Below, in pieces: positions 10,083 to 19,612 of a DNA stretch of 40,095 nucleotides. The translations under genes were made by a program, and so were the position numbers. The DNA lies in contig BFEA01000262.1 of NCBI GenBank assembly GCA_003427395.1, forward strand, positions 2,032,244 through 2,072,338. The letters run 5' to 3'. How positions within the stretch are numbered: the stretch's first letter is position 1; the number at the start of each line of letters is the position of its first letter. The notes beneath the pieces are model-generated. The model was not told where the DNA came from. It saw only the letters and a list, made by a program, of their open reading frames with translations, and ran no database searches. Origin of the DNA: Chara braunii. Its lineage: Eukaryota; Streptophyta; Charophyceae; Charales; Characeae.

Positions 10083-10261
10083 TTAAACCACCACTACCTC
10101 CAAGCCTGTGTTTACCGTTGGTGATTTCTGCTGCGCACCAAGTCCAAAATGAACCAGCGCAGTGCCCTTTTTTTGGCTTTTTGCCTGGTGAAGAAGAGAT
10201 GTGAAGTTGTGGACGAATTTGTTGCAAAAGTTTGCCTGGGAGAGGTTAGTGTGGTGGTTTA
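10083..10261 (-). mobile_element. MITE-like element, TTAA family I, copy 1
   Basis: The right edge starts TTAAACCACCACTACCTCCA and the left edge (read on the minus strand) is a decayed AAACCACCAC followed by CTCTCCCAGGCAAACTT. The interior matches the copy at 15728-15938 when reversed: CCAGGCAAACTT, TTTTGGACTTGG, CAGCAGAAATC, then AGGCTTGGAGGTAGTGGTGG. About 180 bp, no coding capacity. It carries terminal inverted repeats with a conserved ACCACC start and a TTAA at one edge. Confidence 0.7.
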
Positions 10262-10584
10262 CCAAGAAAAAAAGACGACAAAAAATGTGCCCACCAACAG
10301 GGAACGTGGGCTGGGATTAGACCGTCGTGAGAGAGGTTAATTTTACCCTACTGACGCACTGTCATCGAAATGGGAATCCAACCCATTATGAGAGGAACTG
10401 TTGATTTGCACAATTGGCGATTGTGCTTGGCTGAAAAAGCGGTGGTGCGAAGCTACCATATGTGAATGACTCTTACTTTAGAATCTGTGCTTGCAGCGGT
10501 GGCAACTGCCTCCTCGGGTGACACATGACTGTCGACAGGGCCATCCCGTCTGGGCCCGGAAGCATTAGTTAGGAGCATAGTTGC

Positions 10585-10734
10585 GGCGCACCAGTGCGCA
10601 GTGCGGTGCGGGGCGGTGCGCACTGCGCTGTACGCTGGAATGACAGCGTGCGCACTGTGCGCCGTGCGCTGTGCGCAGTACACAGTGCGGTCCGCTGTGC
10701 GCGGTGAACGCGCTGAGGGAGTTGCGCCCTGTGC

Positions 10735-10740
<6 letters not shown>
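10585..10740 (+). repeat. GTGCGC-rich patch, copy 1, running into poly(A) and gap
   Basis: About 150 bp dominated by tgcgc/gtgcgc words (gtgcgcactgcgctgtacgc is one example), then an A-run of at least 33 bases (10737-10769) that enters an assembly gap. Three other patches of the same composition occur at 11921-12005, 17622-17745 and 18690-18765. Confidence 0.7.
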
Positions 10741-10769
<29 letters not shown>

Positions 10770-11404
10770 NNNNNNNNNNNNNNNNNNNNNNNNNNNNNNN
10801 NNNNNNNNNNNNNNNNNNNNNNNNNNNNNNNNNNNNNNNNNNNNNNNNNNNNNNNNNNNNNNNNNNNNNNNNNNNNNNNNNNNNNNNNNNNNNNNNNNNN
10901 NNNNNNNNNNNNNNNNNNNNNNNNNNNNNNNNNNNNNNNNNNNNNNNNNNNNNNNNNNNNNNNNNNNNNNNNNNNNNNNNNNNNNNNNNNNNNNNNNNNN
11001 NNNNNNNNNNNNNNNNNNNNNNNNNNNNNNNNNNNNNNNNNNNNNNNNNNNNNNNNNNNNNNNNNNNNNNNNNNNNNNNNNNNNNNNNNNNNNNNNNNNN
11101 NNNNNNNNNNNNNNNNNNNNNNNNNNNNNNNNNNNNNNNNNNNNNNNNNNNNNNNNNNNNNNNNNNNNNNNNNNNNNNNNNNNNNNNNNNNNNNNNNNNN
11201 NNNNNNNNNNNNNNNNNNNNNNNNNNNNNNNNNNNNNNNNNNNNNNNNNNNNNNNNNNNNNNNNNNNNNNNNNNNNNNNNNNNNNNNNNNNNNNNNNNNN
11301 NNNNNNNNNNNNNNNNNNNNNNNNNNNNNNNNNNNNNNNNNNNNNNNNNNNNNNNNNNNNNNNNNNNNNNNNNNNNNNNNNNNNNNNNNNNNNNNNNNNN
11401 NNNN
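10770..11404. other. Assembly gap (635 N)
   Basis: All bases are N. It begins inside a poly(A) run; the missing content is unknown. Reading frames spanning it are artefacts. Confidence 0.99.
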
Positions 11405-11474
11405 ATGCTATGTCTTTTGTGCATCCCCACTTGAAGTATTCGTAAGAAAACAAAAGCAAAAAAAAACGAGAGAG

Positions 11475-11565
11475 CCACGGGCATCTTCATCCCGATCCAT
11501 AACTGCCGACATGGGGACCTGAACCCCAATCTTCAGCATATATTGGTGGTCGGCTGGCAATGGAA
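11475..11565 (-). mobile_element. tRNA-like SINE head (weak)
   Basis: On the minus strand, ATTGGGGTTCAGGTCCCCAT resembles a Pol III B box with its T-arm stem. An A box is less clear upstream. Low confidence because it is a single motif. Confidence 0.3.
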
Positions 11566-11920
11566 CATGTAATTTGTAAATTCTGCGAAATTTCGCGGGG
11601 CAAGCCGTTAGTAGGCGACTACCCCTTCTTGCGAACTTACCCCACTACTGTGTGGGATTTGCAGAAGGCAGCGGGCTTTCATACCCCGCCTAAAACAAAA
11701 GTTGGAATGATCCCTATTTTGTGCCTCGCTATTCTGAAACTTTTGGGGGGAGGGCCTGCGGAAATTGAAATTTCGGCAGCCCTTACCCAAAAGAAAAGTT
11801 TGGGCCGTGGGCGCGGCTGGTTTGCGAGCTTGCGTGGTGAGTTCAACATTTTTGCTGAGTTGGGGGCCCTAAGAAATTATGAAACCCCTACTTTTTTTTT
11901 TTTTTTTGGACCTAATTTTT
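11566..11920. other. No recognisable gene
   Basis: One 154-codon frame crosses this stretch without any motif I recognise. A perfect 12-bp palindrome gcgaaatttcgc lies at 11585-11596, and a T-run at 11892-11906 precedes the GTGCGC-rich patch. Confidence 0.45.
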
Positions 11921-12005
11921 CGAGTGCGCTGCGCGTTGGTGCGCTGTGTGGTGCGCTGCGTGTGGTGCGCAATTCGTGCGCAAATCTGCGCACCGAGGTG
12001 CACCG
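11921..12005 (-). repeat. GTGCGC-rich patch, copy 2, with poly(A) on minus strand
   Basis: Reads gtgcgctgcgcgttggtgcg and similar words. On the minus strand it is followed, after about 15 bp, by an A-run (T15 at 11892-11906 on the plus strand), the same order as copy 1 (GTGCGC-rich then poly(A)). Confidence 0.65.
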
Positions 12006-12499
12006 CAACTATGGCTATGGTTAGGAGTCAGCCCTGCTGCTGCTGAGCACCGTTGTGCGAGGGTTCTCTTCATCGCAATTTCTTTCGCTAGGGAAGTCTT
12101 AACCCTTCGACAGGGCACGGGGTGTTGTAAGCAGTAGAGTGGCCTTATCGTCACGATGTGTGTTGAGTTTCAGCCCTTTCGTTCCTAAGGATTCTAAAAA
12201 GAAAAGAAGAACCAAAAGTGCCCGTGCTTGCCGTCTTACAGAAGCAGTTGCAAGCAGCAGTAGCAGTATGCCTGCTAGAAGTCCTCATCCTTGCAGTCCT
12301 CAAATTGTCGTGAGCTCATGGCGTCTCTGTCTACCTCAAAAACTTCTCTTGGCCCAGTCAATCTGGCAGACCCTCAGGGCCTACCAGGTCCCGGTGGATC
12401 CGCACAGACACAGAGCCGATGGCCTCATGCAGACAGAGACACGATGGCCAACTTGGGGCTATGGGGTCTCTCGTGGAAAAACACTCTGCATAGGCCCTC

Positions 12500-12825
12500 T
12501 ACTACCCGACCCTGTTGACAGTGCCCTGGCAGGGGGCCCTGCCCAGCTTCATTGACCAGATACTTCTGACCGTGCCTGGGAGGGGGGCCTCCCAGAGCCA
12601 CCGCTATCTGACCCTGTCAACAAGTGCCCTGAAGGGTCCTTCTCAGGGCCCTTTTGACAGTGCCCTGGGAGGGGGGCCTTTCGAGGGCCTCCAGTACCTG
12701 ACCTGGTTGGTGGTGGGGGACAAGGGCGTGCAGTACAGGACCCTGTTGAGAGTGCCTGGGAGGGGGGGTTCCAACGGCCTCCACTACCTGGCCCTATTGA
12801 CAGTTCTCTGGCAGGAGGACACTTT
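12500..12825. repeat. Degenerate minisatellite, about 40-55 bp unit, 7 units
   Basis: Successive units carry ctacctgaccctgttgac, agtgccctgggagggggg and ccttcgagggcctcca-like blocks in order. The open frames on both strands across this block (repeated Gly/Pro-rich peptides) follow from the repeat and are not evidence of a gene. Confidence 0.75.
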
Positions 12826-12829
12826 CTCT

Positions 12830-13870
12830 GCACCCTCACATGAATGGGAGGCTTTTTTGGACCACGCCGGTGTGCAGTGCTCTGAACGAGCTGCGAAAGT
12901 GCCCTCATACATTTAAAACGACATCACCATAACTTCTGGAAAGCCGCTGCCTCATGCATGCCGCGACGTTCTGGGATGAACGGGTGTGGGGCGCTGGCGT
13001 AAATTCATTGAAATGGATACGTCATGGCACTGTAGCAATGGCTGACCGTATGCGAGTATGCGGTTTGGATGACACCTTGGTGGCCCTCCAAATCATCATA
13101 GAAAGTGCTCAAATGCAGGCTTAGAAGGAGCAGCTGTGAACTGCAGGATGGTGGCAAGCTGCAGCTGTTGGTGGGACCCAGACCCGGTCTTTCAGGTCTG
13201 CGTGGTCTCCTGATAAGGTTCTATATATTGATGGGGAGCATAACCTGATGGCAGCAAGGGGCCAGTATCCCTTTGTAAACATGAATGAACATAAACATCG
13301 GTCATTCTTTCCGTATCTGGCATGAAAGTTGCTCAAAATACAGGGCCCAGGATCCCTCTTTTCTTGTTGTTCGTTTAGTGGTAGCAGTAGTAGTAGCAGC
13401 AGCAGTGGCAGCAGTGGTGATACCCTTCTTCACCTGAGTGCAATGTCCGGTTATTATGTCTATATGTAGCCTGCAAGTTGCACTCAATACAGCTATCGTC
13501 CGCGAGTGTTGTGTTTGGGGAAATAAGAGATTGCATCATACGCAGTGGCAGTGGCAGTGGACATAGGGTTCGGCAAAATGACAGCGAATTAACGACCACT
13601 TGCACGGTTGGGGCGATGGATTTCACTGTGCTGTACAATAGTGATATCAATGGAAATGTGTGGAGGCGAATGCTAAATGCTTAAGTCGTCCTGAGGGTGT
13701 GTGGTGCAGATGAAGGTGCGCCCATCTTTTTAACACTGCATCCGTCACCTGCAACCCCCCACACCCCAACCAAAAGAAAAAATTGCCAAGATGTCATTCC
13801 TTTTTTTTTTCTTGTCTTTTTTTTTGTTCAACCAACCGGATGTCGCTTCCGTATTCTTCACGACTATCGC
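12830..13870. other. Non-coding stretch with small triplet repeats
   Basis: Contains short AGC/AGT triplet repeats at about 13380-13420 and cagtgg repeats at about 13540-13560, and little else. No coding signature on either strand. Confidence 0.5.
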
Positions 13871-13926
13871 ATCCATGAATGGTGGGTCTTAGGGTCACAT
13901 CCATGAATGGTGAGTCTTAGGGTCAC
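13871..13926. repeat. 28-bp tandem duplication
   Basis: atccatgaatggtg, one variable base, then gtcttagggtcac, present twice in a row (13871-13898, 13899-13926) with one mismatch. Confidence 0.93.
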
Positions 13927-13929
13927 ATT

Positions 13930-14490
13930 TTTCCAGAAATGAGAGGAATCCCAGGAATGATAACTTCAGGAAAATATTGTAGGCTCCTGCAGTGGGGTGC
14001 AGACAGCCTCTCACTCTCCTCTCCTTTCTTTATGTGGGTGAAATGGACGTGTGGCGACAGTTGCGATTGCTTCTCTGAGTTCTCTCCTCTCTGGATGATG
14101 TGTTTGTTCTCAAATCTACTTTGGATAAGGTGGTTGAACAACTGGATGACGAAGAGGACGATGATCTGGACGGTAGTGGCCATGACGTGACCATCGTAAC
14201 CCCATGCATGGCGTTTCTGAAATTCACATCGATTCGCTTGTTTCAGTTAGTGTCGTTGGCGTGGCTTCCTGAGCTTTGGTCCCCTGACCTTCAATGAAAT
14301 TTCGGCGCGAACAAAAAAGTAAAAAACAATTGTCAGCATTGCAGGTTTTACATTTGTTTTGATATTTTTTTTATGACAAACTTTCACAAAGTCGTGCCAA
14401 CTGGCAGTGCAGGCGATCTCGAACAGAGCAGCAGTGCAAGACACGTTATATGTGTTTCAGTTTTACAGTTTTACTAGACTTTTAGGTTTT
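13930..14490. other. No recognisable gene
   Basis: Overlapping short frames on both strands, with no motif. An acidic stretch (DDEEDDDLDGS) in one plus-strand frame near 14130-14175 is not diagnostic. Confidence 0.45.
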
Positions 14491-14499
14491 ATTAAAGTT

Positions 14500-14640
14500 A
14501 TTTTTATTTTAGGGCGGCAGGATTGACATACGGTCATCTAACTGACCAGCCCTTCAGTAACTGAGAATTATTTTATTTTATTTTATTTTATTCATCTAGC
14601 TTCGCTGGGACTCGAACTTGGGTCTTAGGCCCGTTGGTTT
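14500..14640 (-). mobile_element. SINE family A copy, 5'-truncated
   Basis: On the minus strand: B box CAAGTTCGAGTCCCAGC (14604-14620), then agatgaa, a (TAAAA)n expansion, ctcagttactgaaggg, and GGTCAGTTAGATGACCG, ending in an A-rich tail. The same sequence order (B box, CAGATGAA, CTGAATTAC, GTCAG.T.ATGAT.ATCTC.AGGC) occurs in the other family A copies. The A box is not convincing, so the 5' end is probably lost. Confidence 0.62.
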
Positions 14641-14697
14641 TATGCTTTATTAGTATTTATTACCGTAGTTACGGCGTAGTAGTAGTGTGGCCTTTCT

Positions 14698-14793
14698 GTC
14701 CTTCGGGACATCTGTTAAAATGGGAACAAACAGAGAAGATAAGCATGACCCGTGCGCGAGGATGACACATAAATCGAGAAATGGTCCAAATTT
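14698..14793 (+). ncRNA. U6: Second U6 snRNA copy, diverged, probable retropseudogene
   Basis: A second U6-like sequence with the same 5' variant (cgggacatctgttaaaat). The ACAGAGA box and AGC triad are retained (aaacagagaagataagcatg), but there are several substitutions and small deletions, about 96 nt in all. It ends ggtccaaattt and then continues into A-rich sequence (14794-14838), again without a Pol III T-run. A short shared agtagtgt at 14681-14688 and 14839-14846 may be the target-site duplication. Confidence 0.83.
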
Positions 14794-14854
14794 AAAAGAT
14801 AAACTTAGTAAAAAAGCCAATAAAGTAGAAAGAAATAAAGTAGTGTCACTAGCG

Positions 14855-15720
14855 TGTCTTTTGACTTTTTTTTTCCTTCCTTGTGTTTCTGAGGACTAGG
14901 GAATGCATTTTGTCGAATACAGATAAAGATTGATTTTAGGTGGGGTTATATTTTTCTCGGCCTGTCGGATAAGATCCAGTGTGGTAACTGTTTTCTGATC
15001 AGCTTTGAAAAAGAATTAGTTAAAAGAAAAATTCAGTGGGGCCTGGGTATCTCTTCATTTCCCTGTCAACACAGGGGGACAACCTCCTGGCTTCGCATTT
15101 TCTTGCTTCTAGATTTTTTCCCTGAAAGACTGGAAACAAAAAGAGGGGAAAAAAAGAAAGACAAAAAGATCCCCTTGAACCTAGGCAATGCGGTTGATTG
15201 TTATACACATGCGACTGTTAGAAAACAGATTGTGAGGTTGAATCTCGCCGAAAGAATTCGATGACTCGTGCTACGAGAGAAAGGAAAAAAATGGCTTCCG
15301 TTTAATGAACTTTTATAGTCCTGCCAGTGGGCCTATGCCCTCACATATGTACCCAGGCATACTATGTAAAGATATGCCGCTGCGAATGGCCACAGTGCTC
15401 GGCAGAAGCAGGGCCAGCCGTGTTGTCCTCGTAGCGACGCCTGTCCAGTCCCACATCAGTTTGATGACGGGCAAGTACAGCATTGCTCCCGTACCGACAC
15501 TCTGCGGTGCAAACCTACCCTAGGGGTCAGGGAGAGCGATGGGTTATTGGTTGTTACATTGGTAGTGTAGTGGGTCATTTCGAACCTCGAGTGACTGAAA
15601 CCCTGGAGAGTACTCCCGTGCCTGATACCCTGCCTCTACAACAACCTGGGCGTTAAAAAAAAAAGAAAAAAAAGAAAAGAAAAGAAAAAAAAAGATAAAG
15701 AAGTGAAAAAGAGAAGTGCT
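14855..15720. other. No recognisable gene
   Basis: Short frames only. tRNA-like pieces near 15190-15255 (gcggttgattgttatacaca, gaggttgaatctcgcc) could be a further SINE head but are weak. An A/G-rich run lies at about 15654-15712. Confidence 0.45.
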
Positions 15721-15727
15721 GATGGAG

Positions 15728-15938
15728 CTGAGCCGCTGCTACCTTTCACAGGCAAACTTCTGCGACAAATTGGTTCACACCTGCATTCCTCCTTCAGGGT
15801 TTCGGCCTTCTAGACCTCTTGGGCTGGCAGCACCACCCCAAAAGGAAACAAAGGAGTGCTGCACGGGCTTGTTTTGGATTTGGCATGCAGCATAAATCTG
15901 CCACAGGAGAAAGAGGCTTGGAGGTAGTGGTGGTTTAA
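15728..15938 (+). mobile_element. MITE-like element, TTAA family I, copy 2
   Basis: The right end is clean: AGGCTTGGAGGTAGTGG then TGGTTTAA, identical to the copy-1 end. The left end is decayed (tgagccgctgctaccttt, aligning to the family start with mostly A-to-G and C-to-T type changes), followed by CACAGGCAAACTT and TTTTGGATTTGG. It abuts a third copy at 15935-15938. Confidence 0.72.
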
Positions 15939-16148
15939 ACCACCACCACCTTTCCCAGGTGATGTTGAGGTTCGAAAATGTAACAGTCCAGGTTATTCGG
16001 ATGAACACCAGACCACAGTGGCAGGCAGCACCAGTTCCAAAAAAAAAAAAAAACAAAAAAAAAACGCTGTGCTGCCACTTGGGCAATGCTTGGCGCACAG
16101 TTTGCTTCTGCCTCGGCAAAAAGAGGCTCGGAGGTAGTGCTGTTTTGA
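15935..16148 (+). mobile_element. MITE-like element, TTAA family I, copy 3, abutting copy 2
   Basis: Begins TTAAACCACCACCACCTTTC immediately at the end of copy 2, and ends GGCTCGGAGGTAGTGCTGTT followed by ttga. The interior is A-rich (A-runs at 16039-16063) and diverged. The two copies share one TTTAAA at the junction, producing a perfect 20-bp palindrome at 15927-15946. Confidence 0.66.
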
Positions 16149-16149
16149 A

Positions 16150-17500
16150 AGAGAAACGAAAAAAGCAAAAAAAAGGAGGAAAAAAAGATGAAGAACGGAC
16201 CGAAAAGAAAAAGAAAAGAAAAACTGAGAGAAAGAAAAAGAGGAACCACTTTGGAAAAGAAAAAGCTTAAAAAGAACGAAAAAAGAAAACCGTTTTTAGT
16301 CCTGGCTTCTGAGAACCCTTTTGTATGGCTATGTATCCTGTTGTGGGTGCTATGTATTTACTGCCATCTTCCACTGAATAGCCTTCTTAGAAAAGTTATG
16401 AGCTGAATGCATGCTTGTTATCACTGTATTTGGAGAATTTTGGACTAAAGTTGTCCCCAATACAGCTATGATGACCTTGGTGGAAGATGGTAACGCGCAT
16501 AGTAGCTTTGTGGTTTTTCCAGGTGTAAGGGTCCTTGAAAGGCCTGCCCTTGAAGACCCGTAAAGAGTCCTACAGACCCTTTAAGACCACTTGTAGGCCC
16601 TTTGAGACAACTAGATTCGAAGGCCGTTTACGACCACGTGAAGGGTCCTTTATGAGCATCCTGTTCAGGGGAAGCCCTTGAAATCGAGAAGCCTTACATT
16701 CCGAGGCAAAATATTTTATTTAAAATATTTCACAATTACTAAGCAAGAATACAACATAATTGACCTGGTTTTCTGATGAATTTCAGGAAAGATTTCCACT
16801 TCTTTCGCCTTTTAGGGTTTTGTTAGGTAAATGTAGAAAAATCCTCGAAAACTCGTTTTTCGTTGCTCCACAGCATCCTAGTGGGCGACTCCGAGCAAGC
16901 AAATGATGGTGAAATGTGATAAGATCTCAAGGACATGTCCAAGGAACCGTATTGTAGAACTCTAGGCAAATGAATATCTTGACCCTCAAGACGATGAAAA
17001 GTGCAGGGAAATGCGATACTCAATGTGAACGGCTGAAATCCGTTAGACATCCGTACCTTCAATGCACGTGGCGCACGACATAGTCATTTCTTTGAAAAAA
17101 ATAAAAGACCTGAAATTACAGGACCAAGTTCTTTGGACTGGCAGTGGCATCCTGCAAGCGTGATATGTCATGGATCCCGAATGGCTGAAACACAACTTTT
17201 TTGCTTTTGTTTCTAAATGCCAGTATGTAATGGAGACCAACTGGCAGAAGTAGGACTTACGCGAGTGAATGACAGCCTACCTTCTGACTTGTCCTAGAAA
17301 CTCAATTGCTTCGAATGCAACGAATGTGAAACAGGTTTAGGGTGAACTAATGGCGAAGTTTCCAGATTCTTGATGCTCCTAATGAACTTGTTGTATTAAT
17401 GGTAAGCTTTGGGGTGTCATCCCACTTGCGTCGTTTAGCTGAGAAAACCTCAACTGTCTGATGCCCTTTTTGGCATTAAAAAAAAATAATAATAAAAGTT
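16150..17500. other. No recognisable gene
   Basis: A purine-rich run (16150-16290) gives lysine-rich frames that are compositional. 16520-16680 contains loosely repeated words (gtccttgaa, gaccctttaag, gtaggccctttga) without a clear unit. The rest shows nothing I can name. Confidence 0.45.
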
Positions 17501-17506
17501 TAAAGT

Positions 17507-17560
17507 TTAAACCACCAGGACTTGGCCCAGCTATCGGCCGCAGAAGAAAATAGAGTAGAA
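17507..17560 (+). mobile_element. TTAA family II left-end fragment
   Basis: Reads TTAAACCACCAGGACTTGGC then CCAGCTATCGGCCGC, the family II left end. No partner end was found nearby; a GTGCGC-rich patch starts about 65 bp further on, so the copy is truncated or interrupted. Confidence 0.6.
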
Positions 17561-17621
17561 ACCAGCAGAATCCAAGAATAATGGAATTTGGAGTTGTTGA
17601 AAAATTCTACTTATATACGCT

Positions 17622-17745
17622 GTGGTGCGTGATGCGCCGCGCGCCCCGGGTCGGCACACGCACTGATGCGCGCGCATCGCGCATCTATGCGAGATGCGGT
17701 GCGCGACAGTGCGCCAGAGGGTGCTCCGGGGGGTGCGCGCAGCAC
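17622..17745 (+). repeat. GTGCGC-rich patch, copy 3
   Basis: gtgatgcgccgcgcgcccc, gatgcgcgcgcatcgcgcat and ggtgcgcgacagtgcgcc. No poly(A) is adjacent; the purine tract begins straight after it. Confidence 0.65.
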
Positions 17746-17756
17746 TTTTTCAAAGA

Positions 17757-18355
17757 TGGGGAGGATTGAGGGGGAGGAAGAGAACGATGACGAGGGAGGA
17801 TGGAGGGAATGGAGGAGGGAGGAGGACATCAATGCCGAGGGAGTAGGGGGAAGGTTGAAGGCCGGAGGGAGGAGCACACCGATGACGAAAGAGGGAGGGG
17901 GAGGAGAATAACGGAGGAGGAGATCGATGACGAGGGAGGATTGAGGAGGAGGAGAATGATGACGAGGGTGGATGGAGGGAATGGAGGAGGGAGGAGCACA
18001 CCGATGACGAGGGAGTTGGGGGAAGGTAGAAGGCTGGAGGGAGGAGGGAGGAGGGAGGGGGAGGAGAACGACGGAGAGAGGAGGAGATACGACGAGGGAG
18101 GATTTTGGAGGAGGAGAATGATGGGGAGGATTGAGGACGAGGAGAATGATGATGAGGAAGGACGGAGGAAATGGAGGAGGGAGGGGCACACCGATGAAGA
18201 GGGAGGAGGGGGAAGGTAGAAGGGCGGAGGAATAAGAGAATGTCGATGAAGTAGAGCACTATGATGAGCGGGGGAGTAGGAGAACGATGACGAAGGAGGG
18301 AGGGCGGGGGAGAAGGAGAAGAACGATGACATTGGAGAAATGGGGAGGAGGAGGA
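17757..18355. repeat. Polypurine minisatellite tract, about 170-190 bp higher-order unit
   Basis: About 600 bp, nearly all purine on the plus strand. The block ggaatggaggagggagga with cacaccgatgacgagggag and ggggaaggtagaaggc recurs at about 17806, 17978 and 18167 (spacings 172 and 189 bp). The long serine/proline-rich frames on the minus strand come from the pyrimidine strand and are not evidence of a gene. Confidence 0.8.
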
Positions 18356-18509
18356 GCTGCACAGAGTTTTTGTTTTGATTGCAATATCAAGTCGATCTCT
18401 TCGTTTCCACAGAGAGAGCGAGGGGCTGGTGGTAAACCACCTGGATATGGCTGTTTCCTTCGCCCCCTCCTGCTGCTGCGTCCTTCGGCTCCTTCCCGCC
18501 GGCGTGGGG

Positions 18510-18545
18510 CACATCTGAGTAGTTCAAAAACGAACTACTCAGTCC
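18510..18545. repeat. Hairpin-forming inverted repeat
   Basis: ctgagtagttc, six-base loop aaaaac, gaactactcag: a perfect 11-bp stem at about 18513-18540. Confidence 0.9.
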
Positions 18546-18689
18546 CCACTCTTTTTTTTTTTTGCGAGGCCCCCTGCGCCCTTAATTTTTCTTTTTTTTA
18601 ATGTTACCAGGCAGCGCGAAGTGCCTAGCGGGCCTACACCCCCCCCCCCCCTCTTCCTCAATTTTTTTTCTTTCAGTGGGCTCTGTAAT

Positions 18690-18765
18690 TTTGGCATGCT
18701 CCGCATGCCGTGCGCGCTGCGCGGTGCGACGCATCTGCGCTTTGCAGCACATGTCGATGCACCAC
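18690..18765 (-). repeat. GTGCGC-rich patch, copy 4
   Basis: gtgcgcgctgcgcggtgcga and gcatctgcgctttgcagcac. A T-rich stretch (18661-18675) lies on its left, so the minus-strand order again is GTGCGC-rich then A-rich. Confidence 0.6.
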
Positions 18766-19132
18766 ATCTATGGTAGAAACGTTTCTAGTCTGATGAATTT
18801 GGGCGCTCCTGTAGTGTCCCAAACATTTCCTAAAATTGGGGCTTGTTTGTGGGCACGACTTCAGGAAGTGACCGTAAAAGAGGCTCCAGATAGCTTTCCT
18901 CCTTATTTTTGATAGCATGATTCATAGAGACAAAATACGACTGGCATAGACTGAGATAAACTCTACACCGTAAGGGGACAGGAGAGCACCTTTTGTGAAA
19001 TGAACATGACAGATTGCGTGACCCGGTGCCTTCACCGCCCAAAGAAGGAAATGAGTTTGATACTGCAGAACCACAGACTTTCTGTTCGAGTTCCTCCCAT
19101 AAAGAAACAAAAGAGAGGCACAGTCGTTGAGA

Positions 19133-19452
19133 AAAACGGAAAAGGGACTTTTTGATCCAGTTATTAATTCACAAAAAATGATGGGAAGTGGGAAGTTGGG
19201 AACTCTCTCGCCCTTTTTTTTTTTTTTTAGTGCGACAGCCTCAAGATATCATCCTTGAGCTGATCGGCCCCAAGTAATTCAGAGTTATGTTATTCTGTTC
19301 ATCTGATCACGTCTTGGGCCTGTATTTCAACACGTCATGGGTGTACCATCTGAGAATTTATAAATGCATGAAAAACTCAGAAAAAGTCCTCTCCGGGCTC
19401 TCCCGTCATTTTTTGTGAATTAATAAATGCATGAAAAAGTCTTTTCCGTATA
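19133..19452. repeat. Inverted repeat of about 48 bp flanking a SINE
   Basis: The left arm (about 19133-19182) and right arm (about 19404-19452) share tattaattcacaaaaaatga exactly (19162-19181 against the reverse of 19406-19425). Similarity extends outward through aaaaagtc and ttttccgt. The 220-bp spacer contains the SINE at 19213-19355. A third, direct, partial copy (ataaatgcatgaaaaa) lies at about 19369-19385. Confidence 0.8.
19213..19355 (-). mobile_element. SINE family A copy with poly(A)
   Basis: The minus strand reads CTCAGATGGTACACCCATG (A-box-like), then GATCAGATGAACAGAATAAC, CTGAATTACTTGGGGCCGA, AGGATGATATCTTGAGGC, TGTCGCACT and an A-run of 16. No clear target-site duplication, but the insertion sits between the arms of an inverted repeat (19133-19182 and 19404-19452). 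Confidence 0.7.
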
Positions 19453-19573
19453 GCCTTAAGAGTAGTGGTAGGTCGTGAAAGGAAAAAGATAAGTTCCATG
19501 ACATGGTAGAACGCTAGTTAAAATATGTGAGGTGAGAGAATATATATATAGCTGTCCCCTGATGAGGAGAAGA

Positions 19574-19574
<1 letters not shown>

Positions 19575-19608
<34 letters not shown>
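19575..19608 (+). repeat. Poly(A) run of 34
   Basis: An isolated A34. The preceding 100 bp do not match any of the SINE families seen here, so it may be the tail of an unrecognised retroposon. Confidence 0.9.

Positions 19609-19609
<1 letters not shown>

Positions 19610-19612
<3 letters not shown>

Noticed and set aside
10453-11529. Frames of 277-358 codons around 10.5-11.5 kb
   Set aside because: They are open only because they cross 635 unknown bases.
12515-12916. Overlapping frames of 119-133 codons on both strands
   Set aside because: Explained by the 40-55 bp minisatellite.
15185-15260. tRNA-like sequence with weak A and B boxes
   Set aside because: No tail, duplication or family body; the match is too weak to annotate separately.
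17750-18514. Long minus-strand frame of 254 codons rich in Ser, Pro, Leu
   Set aside because: It lies across the polypurine minisatellite; openness follows from the stop-poor pyrimidine strand and the repeat gives the periodic peptide.
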